In this document: positions 1-8,765 of the stretch, one piece after another
Position numbering within the stretch: position 1 is the first letter of the stretch
Layout: each line of letters opens with the position of its first letter
Source of the DNA: Pseudomonadota bacterium
GTDB lineage: Bacteria > Desulfobacterota > Desulfobacteria > Desulfobacterales > RPRI01
DNA length: 43,505 bases
Assembly: GCA_018901125.1 (NCBI GenBank)
Contig: JAHIFE010000038.1
Coordinates: 1 to 43,505 of the forward strand
Reading direction: 5' to 3'
Made by a program: the position numbers and the translations under genes
Notes under the pieces: model-generated
What the model saw: the letters and a program-made list of their open reading frames with translations, nothing else
Databases searched by the model: none
Told to the model about the DNA's origin: nothing

Positions 1-87
1 AAGCTATTTACATAAATTATATTGTGTCCACATATATTATTTTTTATTATGTTATATTTCAATTTATATTAATTAGTTATACCATAT

Positions 88-216
88 ATGCATAATATAT
101 CAGGGGGAAGATCCGTTACAATGAAAGAGAATTTTCCTGTGGCTGATACTGACATCTGTATTACTTGTTTTTGCTGTCAGGAGATCTGTCCTGAAAAGGC
201 GATGGCTCTGAAATAA
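88..216 (+). pseudogene. C-terminal remnant of a DUF362-like 4Fe-4S protein
   Basis: A 42-codon reading frame opens at ATG 88 (a second ATG lies at 121) and ends at TAA 214-216. Its only recognisable part is a ferredoxin-like cluster motif, CITCFCCQEICPEKA, i.e. C-x2-C-x2-C-x3-C-P. Proteins of the DUF362 family (COG2006) typically end in a motif of this kind after several hundred residues of other sequence, which is absent here because an in-frame TAA lies at 70-72. I read it as the broken tail of such a gene; a free-standing mini-ferredoxin is less likely because only one cluster motif is present. No good ribosome binding site decides between the two ATGs. Confidence 0.45.
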
Positions 217-270
217 TATCAATGCGGCTTAACTTCGACTCCAAATAATTGTTGCAGGATTAATTGGAGG

Positions 271-288
271 ATGATTTGAAACTGGCTC
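271..288 (+). mobile_element. Solo terminal remnant of the GAGCC/GGCTC MITE family
   Basis: The bases ATGATTTGAAACTGGCTC match the right end of the element copy at 23943-24053 with one mismatch. No left end is recognisable upstream, so this would be a decayed or truncated copy. It lies between the DUF362 remnant and the end of the ispH-ubiA gene. Confidence 0.35.
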
Positions 289-308
289 TGTGGTATGAGT
301 CTTTTTTT

Positions 309-2030
309 TCAGGCACCCGGCCAAAACATAGCTATTATACCGGTCATTATAATATGGGATTCAACCAGAAATTCAAACTTTGTTCCTGAATGCATATAAC
401 CCTGTTCATGCCTCAGGAGCAGGAAAAATAAAGATAAAGGGCAAATAAAAAGAACAAAGCCAAGCTTTGAGATTATATTGAATGAGCTTGAAACAAGTAA
501 GATAGCTGCCATCGAAATAAGAATGGCTTTTAAAAGGCGTACCGTTCGCTCTTCCCCAATAATAATCGGAATCGTTTCCCTTCCTACAATACGGTCGCCC
601 TGCATATCAAGAATATCAAAAAATGAAGTTCTCACAAAAGCCATGCACACAGACCATGTGAAAACAATAATAATTCCGGGGCTTATTTTTAAAGACAAGG
701 CAGGCAGAAGCGATGTTACAACTCCCCATGCTGCAGAAATAAGGGCGGTTTTAGAGCCTGGGATATCTCTTATACTCCTGTATTTCCCCTTTGTTATTTT
801 CCCGGGGGTAATCCTGAAATTGTAGGAAAGGCCCATTAAGCTGATAGAGGAAAGAACAATAAAAGGAGCAAGGCCTATGGAATATGCAGTTAAAATACCT
901 GCGCCTCCTGCCGAGATTGCAAGAATAGCGAGAAGTATTTTGTATTTATTGTAAAAAGACGCTCTGTCAGGATCATTGTAGTAGTCGGCATTCATGCCTG
1001 TAAGATTATTTATGATATGCATGGAAAAAACATAGAGCATTGACATGACAACATATGGGAAATAATTTGTTGCACCAAGGAGTTTAATGTTCGCGTAGCA
1101 AAGACACCCTGCTCCTATGGATACAAAGATATTTGCCATAAGAAGAGAATATTGTAGTGTATAAATGTGTTTGCGCCAGCCGCGGGCATTGTTATAGGAC
1201 AAATCTTCCAAAGACCTGTAAACCCTTTTAATCAACCAGTTCGGTGTAGAAGCACCCGCTGTTATTCCAATATTATGTGCCGAAGAGAGGATGTTCAAGT
1301 CAAGCTCGGATTCAGTTTCAATCTGATAAGCCGGCTTTCCTGCCTGTATAGCCGCTTCCGCAAGTCTTTGTGTATTTCCGCTGTTATGTCCCCCCACTAC
1401 TACTATTGCATCTACCAGCTCTGCGAGTTCTTTAACTTCGGCCTGTCTCATGGACGTTGAGTTGCATATAGTATCATAAAGCATAAAATGAGGATATTTG
1501 CTTGCAACCAATTGTTTTACTTTTTCATAAAAAACAATGTTCTGTGTAGTCTGGGCGACAACTATTGCCTTCTCAAATTCCGGAAGTGCTTCAAGTTCTT
1601 CTATGCTTCCTACTGCACATCCTTTACCCCTGGCGTATCCAAGCAAACCAATTACTTCCGGGTGATTTTTATCTCCGATAATTATGGAAGTATACCCATC
1701 TTTTGCATGTTTACCTATTATTGTCTGGACTTTAATAACACGGGGACAAGTAGCATCGATTACTTTGAAACCTGAATCTTTAAGGCTTTTTTTTGTGCCC
1801 GGCGGTACTCCGTGCGCTCTTATAAGAACTGTTCCAAAACCATTTTCAGGAATATCATTGATAATCGAAATGCCCTTTTCATTAAGCAGATCAAGTACCT
1901 GGGGATTGTGGATAAGCGGCCCAAAAGTAAAGATAGGTCCTTTGTGCTTATTGGGCAGGTCAAGAGCCATTTCGACGGCTCTGCGTACACCCATACAAAA
2001 GCCCGCTGTCTTGGCTACAAGAATTTTCAT
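309..2030 (-). CDS. ispH: IspH (HMBPP reductase) fused to a UbiA-family prenyltransferase
   Basis: Two-domain protein of 573 residues. Residues 1-275 are 4-hydroxy-3-methylbut-2-enyl diphosphate reductase, the last step of the MEP isoprenoid pathway. The three cysteines that bind its iron-sulfur cluster are visible at C12 (GFCMGV), C95 (DATCPRV) and C189 (YDTICNST), with H41, H74 and the TAGASTP motif. Residues ~285-573 form a multi-helix membrane domain with UbiA prenyltransferase signatures: an aspartate-rich first motif at N347-D355 (NADYYNDPD) and a second at D472-D479 (DILDMQGDR) followed by GRETIP. IspH is normally ~310 residues, so the second half is a genuine fusion in one frame. It could couple IPP/DMAPP production to membrane prenyl transfer; the acceptor is unknown. 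The start overlaps the stop of the CooT-like gene (TGATG), indicating translational coupling. Confidence 0.93.
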   Translation of the reverse strand: MKILVAKTAGFCMGVRRAVEMALDLPNKHKGPIFTFGPLIHNPQVLDLLNEKGISIINDIPENGFGTVLIRAHGVPPGTKKSLKDSGFKVIDATCPRVIKVQTIIGKHAKDGYTSIIIGDKNHPEVIGLLGYARGKGCAVGSIEELEALPEFEKAIVVAQTTQNIVFYEKVKQLVASKYPHFMLYDTICNSTSMRQAEVKELAELVDAIVVVGGHNSGNTQRLAEAAIQAGKPAYQIETESELDLNILSSAHNIGITAGASTPNWLIKRVYRSLEDLSYNNARGWRKHIYTLQYSLLMANIFVSIGAGCLCYANIKLLGATNYFPYVVMSMLYVFSMHIINNLTGMNADYYNDPDRASFYNKYKILLAILAISAGGAGILTAYSIGLAPFIVLSSISLMGLSYNFRITPGKITKGKYRSIRDIPGSKTALISAAWGVVTSLLPALSLKISPGIIIVFTWSVCMAFVRTSFFDILDMQGDRIVGRETIPIIIGEERTVRLLKAILISMAAILLVSSSFNIISKLGFVLFICPLSLFFLLLRHEQGYMHSGTKFEFLVESHIIMTGIIAMFWPGA

Positions 2031-2224
2031 CAGGGATTATGAGGTTTTAAAAATATTTTATGATCTACAAGTGATAGGGAATAAACACTGGCTTTTATGA
2101 ATTTCTGATCTCCGAATATATTAACCAGTCTGACTCCGTCACCTTCCGGTTCAACAGTATCGACGGCTTCCATTATCAGTTTATTGTCGTTGTTTTCGAT
2201 AAGATAAGCATTGGCTTCGCACAT
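2030..2224 (-). CDS. CooT-family small nickel-binding-type protein
   Basis: A 64-residue protein beginning MCEANAYLI with a central VEPEGDGVRLVNIFG segment. This is the typical pattern of the CooT family (PF10133), whose founding member takes part in nickel delivery to carbon monoxide dehydrogenase and whose Cys2 is the metal ligand. Cys2 is present here. Many genomes carry CooT-like proteins far from CODH genes, as here, so the role in this organism is open; it may be a general metal-binding regulator. It sits directly upstream of ispH-ubiA with a one-base overlap, so the two are probably co-transcribed. Confidence 0.75.
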   Translation of the reverse strand: MCEANAYLIENNDNKLIMEAVDTVEPEGDGVRLVNIFGDQKFIKASVYSLSLVDHKIFLKPHNP

Positions 2225-2317
2225 TATGACCTTCCTTTTATAATTATATTGTTCTTTTCACACAATACCAATCTATTGGTGGACTTTGTATATTCCATCC
2301 TTTTTACCTGATATTGT

Positions 2318-2761
2318 TCAATGGTTGTTTTTTATATACTCTTTAAGATTTTTATCTATCATTTCCTCGATCAGATGGGGAAACGGTGAAGAAGAAACCC
2401 CAATTATTTCAATATTTTCCTGAGAAAGAGGAAGAAGAAGCTTTTTTGCGCTGCATGCTGAAACAGATTGTGCTATTTGAGGTGTTACCTCACCCATCAT
2501 GGCATTAGCTATAATTATGCCTATAGGTCCGATAACAATGTCTGCCTGTTTTACAGTATGAACTATGGAGTTTTCGCCTGATGCACCACGGTTTGCTCCG
2601 GCTTTCAGCATCTGAGATGTTGCTATGGCATTTGTGCCAAGCGCAAGTATTTCAACGGTTTCATCAATAACTTCTCTCAGTCTTTTAATTATTGCGCTTC
2701 CGATTCCGCCGCCTTGTCCGTCAATAACACAAATTCGTTTTATTTTTGTTTCTTCTGCCAT
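2318..2761 (-). CDS. DUF3842 family protein
   Basis: A 147-residue soluble protein. An N-terminal VIDGQGGGIGSAII segment resembles a glycine-rich Rossmann-type nucleotide-binding loop, followed by hydrophobic strands (ILALGTNAIATS, ADIVIGPIGIIIANAMMGE) and a serine/cysteine-containing stretch (SACSAKKLLLP). I recognise this as the DUF3842 family, found mostly in anaerobic Firmicutes and Deltaproteobacteria, with no established function. The gene starts 16 bases after the gatB stop on the same strand and so probably belongs to the gatB transcript. Confidence 0.75.
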   Translation of the reverse strand: MAEETKIKRICVIDGQGGGIGSAIIKRLREVIDETVEILALGTNAIATSQMLKAGANRGASGENSIVHTVKQADIVIGPIGIIIANAMMGEVTPQIAQSVSACSAKKLLLPLSQENIEIIGVSSSPFPHLIEEMIDKNLKEYIKNNH

Positions 2762-2777
2762 TATTATTGATACCTTT

Positions 2778-4214
2778 TTATGAGCCAGTCAACAGTTTTT
2801 CCTTCAGTATCCTGTTTACTATTTCCGGATTTGCCTTCCCTTTTGTTTCCTTCATAATTTTTCCCACAAAAAATCCGAGTACTTTTGTTTTGCCAGCCTT
2901 GTATTCCGCAGCCTCTTTAGGGGATGAGGCTATTAATTTTACCGCAATATCTTCAAGTAAGGCCTCATCCGTAACCTGGATCAGATCCTTTTCTTTTATT
3001 ATTTCTTCCGGTGGTTTTCCGGTTTTTGCCATTTCTTCAAAAACCGTTTTAGCTATCTTGCCACTTATTACATTTTGATCGATAAGCTTTAATAATCCTG
3101 CAAGGTTTGATGGAGATATGGGAGATTCTTCTATAGTTTTGCCTTCGGCATTGAGAAGCCCTAAAAGTGAACCCATTATCCAGTTGCTTACCTGCTTTGG
3201 ATTATTAAATTCTTTTGCGCATGATTCAAAATAACCGGCAAGTTCGACAGCGCTTGTCAGAACATCGGCATCGTATTCAGGGAGTCCATATTCCGCAACA
3301 AAACGCTCTTTTTTTTCATCAGGGAGTTCAGGAAGTTCTTCCTTTAATTTTGTAATCCAGCTATCATCTATTGAAAGAGGAAGAAGATCGGGATCGGGAA
3401 AGTACCTGTAATCATGCGCATCCTCCTTGCCTCTCATGGATATGGTGTTGTTCTTTTCAGGGTCCCATAGCCTTGTCTCCTGAATAACCTCTTCTCCATC
3501 ATATATAACATCTTTTTGCCTTTCAATTTCGTACAAAATTGCTTTTTCAACATTTTTGAATGAGTTGAGGTTCTTAAGTTCGGTTCTTGTTCCAAAAGGC
3601 TGGCTGCCCTTTTGTCTGATGGAGATATTTGCATCACATCTGAAACTTCCCTCTTCCATGTTTCCGTCACAAATATCAAGATATCTTAAAATAGATCTTA
3701 TTTTCCTGAGGTAGGCACCGGCTTCATCAGATGATCGTATATCTGGCTCACTTACTATTTCAATAAGGGGAACGCCTGTTCTGTTGAAATCCACCAGTGA
3801 GAAAGGGCGGGAATTATCGTGTATAAGTTTGCCGGCATCTTCTTCCATATGGATTCTTGTGATACCGATTCTTTTTTTTGAGCCGTTAGTTTCTATATCT
3901 ATATAGCCATGCTCACAAATGGGAAGCTCATACTGAGAAATCTGGTATCCTTTGGGAAGATCCGGATAAAAATAGTTTTTTCGGGCAAACCGGCTGTTTT
4001 TTGAAATTGTACAGTTTGTAGCTATTCCCATGAGCATGGCATATTCGACAACTTTTTTATTTAGCACCGGAAGCACACCGGGCATGCCAAGACAGACAGG
4101 GCAAGTGTGGGTGTTAGGGGGTGCTCCAAAAGAAGTAGGGCATGAACAGAATATTTTTGTTTTGGTTTTCAACTGGGCATGAACTTCAAGCCCAATTACA
4201 GCTTCAAATTCCAT
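2778..4214 (-). CDS. gatB: Asp-tRNA(Asn)/Glu-tRNA(Gln) amidotransferase subunit B
   Basis: GatB is the kinase/transferase subunit of the GatCAB complex that converts misacylated Glu-tRNA(Gln) and Asp-tRNA(Asn). The N-terminus [15 protein letters not shown], the CSCP...CPVCLG cysteines (zinc-binding type), the [12 protein letters not shown] core and the C-terminal YqeY-like tail domain ([17 protein letters not shown]) are all present in about 478 residues, the usual length. An upstream ATG at 4256 would add 14 residues, but it has no Shine-Dalgarno sequence, whereas AAGGAAC precedes the ATG at 4214; the latter start is used. gatA and gatC are not in the window. Confidence 0.95.
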   Translation of the reverse strand: MEFEAVIGLEVHAQLKTKTKIFCSCPTSFGAPPNTHTCPVCLGMPGVLPVLNKKVVEYAMLMGIATNCTISKNSRFARKNYFYPDLPKGYQISQYELPICEHGYIDIETNGSKKRIGITRIHMEEDAGKLIHDNSRPFSLVDFNRTGVPLIEIVSEPDIRSSDEAGAYLRKIRSILRYLDICDGNMEEGSFRCDANISIRQKGSQPFGTRTELKNLNSFKNVEKAILYEIERQKDVIYDGEEVIQETRLWDPEKNNTISMRGKEDAHDYRYFPDPDLLPLSIDDSWITKLKEELPELPDEKKERFVAEYGLPEYDADVLTSAVELAGYFESCAKEFNNPKQVSNWIMGSLLGLLNAEGKTIEESPISPSNLAGLLKLIDQNVISGKIAKTVFEEMAKTGKPPEEIIKEKDLIQVTDEALLEDIAVKLIASSPKEAAEYKAGKTKVLGFFVGKIMKETKGKANPEIVNRILKEKLLTGS

Positions 4215-4319
4215 ATTTAAGTTCCTTGTTCCATTACCTGCGGTTGCAGATTGCATGAGATTCAGACTGCATTATTTTTCAAATATAAAGAGGTGGTATC
4301 TTAGTGTCAAGTTATAAGG

Positions 4320-4649
4320 TTATAAGCCAGCAATTCTCGGTGAATGTAATTTATAATCAGCAGGTTTTGGTGCATGGAAAGATTTGCTGAAAAAATATGA
4401 TAGTCTAACTGCTACGTCTTTTCTCAAATACGCTTTATTCAAACCATCGTAAAAGTTTTCTCGAAAACAGTTCTTTTCCGGATCGTAATTTACTAAATCA
4501 ACTTGGATAGAACTATCGATCGCATGGATATTGATAAGCCCGGCTTCCCTAAATTTCTTTTCAACAACGTTTGACTTTGCAAGAGTATTTGAAAATGACA
4601 AAAGCGCTAAGACAAGCAATAAAATTGACAGTGTTATAATTCTATTCAT
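4320..4649 (-). pseudogene. Truncated D-Ala-D-Ala dipeptidase (VanX/DdpX, M15D) fragment
   Basis: The 109 residues begin with a signal peptide (hydrophobic core ITLSILLLVLALLSFS, cut near TLAKS). They continue with a segment resembling the N-terminus of M15D dipeptidases: IQVDLVNYDPEKNCF followed by AYLRKDVAVRLSYFF. Family members run to about 200-230 residues, and the zinc-binding histidine/aspartate motifs lie in the missing C-terminal half. The frame ends in PRIAGL and stop, with no continuation visible downstream. I read it as a decayed gene, possibly shortened by recombination at the edge of the AT-rich patch. It is six bases from the YdjM-like gene. Confidence 0.5.
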
Positions 4650-4655
4650 AAAAAT

Positions 4656-5207
4656 TCATGTAATCTGGATAATAGATTTGTTTTGTCCCAAGTATTCTCT
4701 GATTATAATGATGAAAGCTGTTGCAACAATAATGATTTCAAAAAGAAACGTCCAATGAAAAATAAAATTCCAAACCCACCAATTATGACATGCCGGAACA
4801 TGAAAAAAAACAAAATCATGCGAAGAAAATGGATACAGCCATCTGATTTTGCCGACTATTGTATCTAAAAATAAATGAATAAATATATTTAATGAAAATA
4901 CAAATAGATAAATTATCTGTGAGCGTTTTCCGCAAGCAATGAAAATTAAAAAAATGAGTAAAATAATGCTCAACCAGTAAAATGGAATATGAGTCCAATA
5001 TCCATGATGGAGATGTTGTTTTTTATCAATTAAGTAAAAATAAAACATATCTAAATCAGGAAATATACTGCCAAATATTCCCCAAAACATTGCAAATTGT
5101 ATGCGAATATTTTCAATATAACGGTGGGGTAGAATTTGAAAAACAGTTTTTGTACTTATGTAACCCGCAGGGATATGTCCAATAAACAATGTAGCACCTA
5201 AAATCAA
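4656..5207 (-). CDS. YdjM/DUF457-type inner-membrane metal-dependent hydrolase-like protein
   Basis: A 183-residue multi-spanning membrane protein. It has an early GHIPAGYI segment, an acidic FPDLDMFYFY motif, a histidine cluster (HLHHGYWTH) and IHLFLDTIVGKIRWLYPF. This His/Asp pattern in hydrophobic helices matches the YdjM/YbcI family (PF04307), annotated as putative metal-dependent membrane hydrolases; their physiological substrate is not established. It lies immediately upstream of the truncated dipeptidase on the same strand, in a markedly AT-rich stretch, so lateral acquisition is possible. Confidence 0.65.
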   Translation of the reverse strand: MILGATLFIGHIPAGYISTKTVFQILPHRYIENIRIQFAMFWGIFGSIFPDLDMFYFYLIDKKQHLHHGYWTHIPFYWLSIILLIFLIFIACGKRSQIIYLFVFSLNIFIHLFLDTIVGKIRWLYPFSSHDFVFFHVPACHNWWVWNFIFHWTFLFEIIIVATAFIIIIREYLGQNKSIIQIT

Positions 5208-5228
5208 ATTTTATTAATAAAAATAATA

Positions 5229-5273
5229 GTCGTTGAGTTCACTGGTGAGCTACAGCGAGTCCAGTGAAACGAC
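5229..5273. repeat. Strong hairpin between ankyrin and YdjM-like genes
   Basis: GTCGT at 5229-5233 and TTCACTGG at 5238-5245 pair with CCAGTGAA at 5261-5268 and ACGAC at 5269-5273, with a four-base bulge and a 15-base loop. There is no T-run right after it on either strand, so it is at best an imperfect terminator or a REP-like palindrome. Confidence 0.5.
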
Positions 5274-5299
5274 TTGAAACGACTGGTTTGTATAGTCTT

Positions 5300-6292
5300 T
5301 TAACTACTATCACCAATAAAAAGTATTAGAATAAATCCTGCAACTATTATGTGCGGTTGTAATGCACCAGCGGTTATAAGAAATACATCTTTTTTTACCA
5401 CACCTGTTAAGCAAGCAATCAACGTAGGTAACATAAGAATTATAAATAGAAATGGATATTTTGTAATAAAATTTATCTTATATGCAGGTAAATATATACC
5501 ATACCTATAAAGTATTGACTCTATACGTCTATCTTTATAAGTAAGCGTCGTCCTTTCGCTGGTGTATGAAGAGAGTGAAGCTGTACTATTACTTTTTTCA
5601 AGAATTTTAAGCAACTTTAAATCGTTATAGCCTTTTGCTAAATCAATAGCAGTTTTGCCATAATCTTTTTTATAGTTTTTAACACGTGGGTTAGCTCCAC
5701 CGGCAATTAAAGCCTCAATCGTTTCATATGATTTGCTTCTTCTTGACTTATAAATAGCCTGATGCAACGGTACGCCTTGCCGCGAGAAAATATTTACATT
5801 GGCCCCATTTTTTATTAGTATGGTAGATAGCTTTGCATCTCCGCAACGAGCTGCCCTTAATATTGCAGTTTCGCCAAGTATTGTTCTCGCATTTACATCT
5901 GCACCATATTTAATAAGTAATTTGACGATGTCTCGTGCAGTATCTTTGCTGCGATTAAACCTTGGGTAGCATACTCTTGAAGCTGCTTCACAAATAATTG
6001 GTCGATCCGCAAAATCACTTCTTGCATTTGGGTTAGCTCCCTTTTCGAGGAGTTCTTTCGTAAAATTGTAATTAACCTCATCGACAGCAATCGATAAAGG
6101 GGTATTTCCCGAACCGTCTTTAATTTCAAAATCTTCTGTTTCTAATAAAGAATTAAACGTATGAGGGTCATTTTGTTTGATTGCGCAGGCTAATGGTGTG
6201 TCTTTGATATAGAACCATCCTGGTGCGGTTAACACATAAAAAAATGAGTACAATACAATTGAGAGTATTAAAACAGTTAAACGAGTTAGCAT
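5300..6292 (-). CDS. Membrane-anchored ankyrin-repeat protein
   Basis: About 330 residues. An N-terminal hydrophobic segment (LTVLILSIVLYSFFYVL) is followed by five or so ankyrin repeats, seen as GNTPLSIAVDEVNYNF, LLEKGANPNAR, LLIKYGADVNAR, GETAILRAARCGD, LIKNGANVN and ALIAGGANPRVK. Two hydrophobic C-terminal segments come last (FLFIILMLPTLIACLTGV and HIIVAGFILILF). Ankyrin repeats mediate protein binding; no enzymatic domain is seen. A TTG at 6304 would add four residues, but the ATG at 6292 is preferred; its ribosome binding site is weak. It lies 38 bases past the end of the truncated creD, possibly at the junction where creD was lost. Confidence 0.75.
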   Translation of the reverse strand: MLTRLTVLILSIVLYSFFYVLTAPGWFYIKDTPLACAIKQNDPHTFNSLLETEDFEIKDGSGNTPLSIAVDEVNYNFTKELLEKGANPNARSDFADRPIICEAASRVCYPRFNRSKDTARDIVKLLIKYGADVNARTILGETAILRAARCGDAKLSTILIKNGANVNIFSRQGVPLHQAIYKSRRSKSYETIEALIAGGANPRVKNYKKDYGKTAIDLAKGYNDLKLLKILEKSNSTASLSSYTSERTTLTYKDRRIESILYRYGIYLPAYKINFITKYPFLFIILMLPTLIACLTGVVKKDVFLITAGALQPHIIVAGFILILFIGDSS

Positions 6293-6330
6293 AGTAACTA
6301 CCAATAAATATTGACAATCATAATTATTTC

Positions 6331-6513
6331 TTATTTCTGGTTTATTTCTCGAACCACAGAGTCTCTTCTTGATTCCCTTTCTCTCATCACCGATGATATC
6401 ATTGATGTTGGGATCAGAAGGATTAGGACCAGTAATCCAATGCCGAATATTTTTAGTGTTGCAGAGTTTCGAATAAAATCGCCGGATTTTTTTATGGTTT
6501 CTTGTGTATTCAT
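6331..6513 (-). pseudogene. creD: Truncated creD (inner-membrane protein CreD)
   Basis: Only 60 residues remain: a short N-terminus, one transmembrane helix (IFGIGLLVLILLIPTSMI) and the segment SVMRERESRRDSVVREINQ, which resembles the CreD N-terminus just after its first helix. Full CreD proteins are about 450 residues with more helices. A stop follows QK directly, and the next gene is an unrelated ankyrin protein. Position supports the call: it lies just downstream of creC, and its ribosome binding site AAGGAG overlaps the creC end. In Enterobacteria CreD is a CreBC regulon member. Confidence 0.6.
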
Positions 6514-6516
6514 AGA

Positions 6517-7953
6517 TTAATCTCCTTTTACGGGAAGAACCAGTGTTGCAACTACTCCTTTGCTGGAACGATTTTCAAGAAACACATCTCCATTATGAAG
6601 AAGCGCCACTTGTCTGGCAAAATTTAATCCCAGGCCTGTGCTTTTCTTGCCTGTGTCAGGCCGCTGAAGAGAAAAGAATTTATCAAAGATTTTATCCACG
6701 GCATAATCCGGAATGCCGGGGCCATTGTCGGCCACTTCAAATATTACGTTATCTTCCTCTGTTCGGACAGTTAATTCAATTTGTTCATGTTTGGGGCTGA
6801 AATCAACGGCATTTTGAATAAGATTTGAAATTGTCTGATGAAGTAAAAAGGAATCTCCCCGGATAAATATGTCTTCTTTTATCTTAACAATTAACCCAAG
6901 CTGCTTTATGGAAATGCTTGCTTTTTTACTTTCAAGTACGGTTTTTACAAGTGAATGGATAGACAGGATCTCTGATTTCTGTAGATTTTTTAAGTTCTCC
7001 AGGACGGATAATTCCAGCATCTGATCTACGATTCCCTGAATGCGATTTGTTTCAAACCTGATATTTGCTAAAAACTGCACGCGTTTATGAGGCGGTATAT
7101 CTTCTTCTAACAATTCGGCTGCTCCGCGAATACCTGATAATGGGCCTTTTATTTCATGAGTCAGGTTCTGGATATATTGCTCCACATATTTTTTGCCTTC
7201 CAGCGCTTCCTGCATTTTTATAAAAGCATTTCCCAGCTCTCCGACTTCGCTTTTATCAAGTTTAGGGAAAGCCGGTCTTTTTCCTGCTCCAATATCATTG
7301 GCATAATTGGTTAGCCGTATAATCGGGCGGGTTATCCAGATAGAAACCAGGTATGCTAATAATATTGCCGCTAAAAGAGAAACAACGCCAATCCCTAATA
7401 TCCGGGGTTTGGCCCTTCTTAAAAAATTATTGATATTTGTTGTGGGTTTTGCCACGGTAAGTACCCCGGCAATCTTGTCCTTAACCATTATGGGCGCGGC
7501 CACATAAAGAACGGAAGATGTTGAGTCATCTTCATTTTCAAGAGTAGATCTTGCTCCATATTCACCGCCTAATGTCTTATAGACATCCCGCCAATTTGAA
7601 TAATCTTTCCCCAATTCATCACTGAAAAATGAATTGAAAATAACCTTTCCGGTGTTGTCAGTAATATATACCCGGATATCCACTTCTTTTTTTAAAAGGT
7701 TGTAGATTCTGGCAGAAAAATTACGCGCATAGACCTTTTTAAAGGCATTATCATATATTTCAGAATTAAAAGTTCCTGATTCCATTTCCTGCCCCACTAT
7801 TGATGCCAGTATATTTGCCTGATCCACCAACGGGTCTTCAACGCCTTCCAGATAACGGATGCGAAGATTATCAAGTATCCAGTTTATGGGAGGATAAAAG
7901 CACACAACAAATATTAAAAGAGAACAGATAAAGATTTTTACTCCTAATTTCAT
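6517..7953 (-). CDS. creC: CreC-like sensor histidine kinase
   Basis: A 478-residue membrane sensor kinase. It has an N-terminal helix (residues 5-25), a periplasmic sensor region of ~160 residues, and a second helix (~185-206, ILGIGVVSLLAAILLAYLV). HAMP linker follows, then the phospho-acceptor H-box with H266 (NLTHEIKGPLSG) and a HATPase_c domain with N-box (TISNLIQNAVDFSP), DNGPGIPD and STGLGLNFARQ. The gene overlaps creB by four bases (ATGA). The assignment to CreC rather than a generic kinase rests on pairing with a CreB-like regulator and the CreD fragment. It probably signals through 7950-8645 and may control the adjacent exosortase module. Confidence 0.8.
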   Translation of the reverse strand: MKLGVKIFICSLLIFVVCFYPPINWILDNLRIRYLEGVEDPLVDQANILASIVGQEMESGTFNSEIYDNAFKKVYARNFSARIYNLLKKEVDIRVYITDNTGKVIFNSFFSDELGKDYSNWRDVYKTLGGEYGARSTLENEDDSTSSVLYVAAPIMVKDKIAGVLTVAKPTTNINNFLRRAKPRILGIGVVSLLAAILLAYLVSIWITRPIIRLTNYANDIGAGKRPAFPKLDKSEVGELGNAFIKMQEALEGKKYVEQYIQNLTHEIKGPLSGIRGAAELLEEDIPPHKRVQFLANIRFETNRIQGIVDQMLELSVLENLKNLQKSEILSIHSLVKTVLESKKASISIKQLGLIVKIKEDIFIRGDSFLLHQTISNLIQNAVDFSPKHEQIELTVRTEEDNVIFEVADNGPGIPDYAVDKIFDKFFSLQRPDTGKKSTGLGLNFARQVALLHNGDVFLENRSSKGVVATLVLPVKGD

Positions 7954-8645
7954 AGGCCCTCTTTCAGTGAATATCCCGTTCCGCGATGGGTTACAATGGG
8001 ATCGGTTTCACTATTAATGCTTTTCAGCTTGGCACGGATATTTTTGATATGAGCATCAACGGTTCGATCCATACTGGCTTCCGGTTCGTCCCATACAAGA
8101 TCCATGAGCTGATCACGAGTATAGACCCGTCCCGGCCTTTGGATGAATGTTTTCAGGATTTTATACTCATAACGGGAAAGCTCTAACGGCATATCAAAGT
8201 AGGAAATACGGCGCTTTGATTCATCTATTTGAAATGTTTTTGATTGAAATGCACCGGCCAAGGGCGCTGAGGTTTTTGAGTTTGATACCCGCCGTAATAC
8301 TGCTTTAACTCTTGCGGTAAGCTCTCTGGGGCTGAATGGCTTAACAACATAGTCGTCTGCGCCGATTTCAAGACCTACCACCCGATCTACTTCATCTGCT
8401 CTTGCCGTTAAAAAAATTATAGGAACCGTGTAGAGCTTTCGGATCTCTTTACATAGTTCAAGACCATTTATATCCGGCAAACCAATGTCAAGGATTATGA
8501 GGTCCATATTCTTGCCGGATAATAACTGCATAACCGGAATGCCGGATGAAAGGCAACTCACATCAAACCCGTCTGTCTCAAGGGCATACTGGATTGAATC
8601 TACAATTGTAGGTTCATCTTCAACAATCAGGATCTTTGGTTTCAT
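7950..8645 (-). CDS. creB: CreB-like OmpR-family response regulator
   Basis: A 231-residue regulator. The receiver domain has the acidic pocket E9-D10, phospho-acceptor D53 (LIILDIGLPD), the conserved T80 and K102 (VVKPFSP). The C-terminal half is an OmpR/PhoB winged helix (LSRYEYKILKTFIQRPGRV, MDRTVDAHIKNIRAKL, IVTHRGTGYSL). It is translationally coupled to creC. In E. coli CreB activates genes with a cre tag; no such tag was looked for systematically here. It is the promoter-proximal member of this three-gene unit. Confidence 0.85.
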   Translation of the reverse strand: MKPKILIVEDEPTIVDSIQYALETDGFDVSCLSSGIPVMQLLSGKNMDLIILDIGLPDINGLELCKEIRKLYTVPIIFLTARADEVDRVVGLEIGADDYVVKPFSPRELTARVKAVLRRVSNSKTSAPLAGAFQSKTFQIDESKRRISYFDMPLELSRYEYKILKTFIQRPGRVYTRDQLMDLVWDEPEASMDRTVDAHIKNIRAKLKSINSETDPIVTHRGTGYSLKEGL

Positions 8646-8765
8646 GATATTGGTCCATATATAAAAATAACATTGTTCAAGGATTCATTAATTCAAGTGT
8701 CTTGCGGGCAACTGCATACAGAGGTTCCGGTTGCAAAACTCTTCTTCCCCCACAATTCTGGAGGT

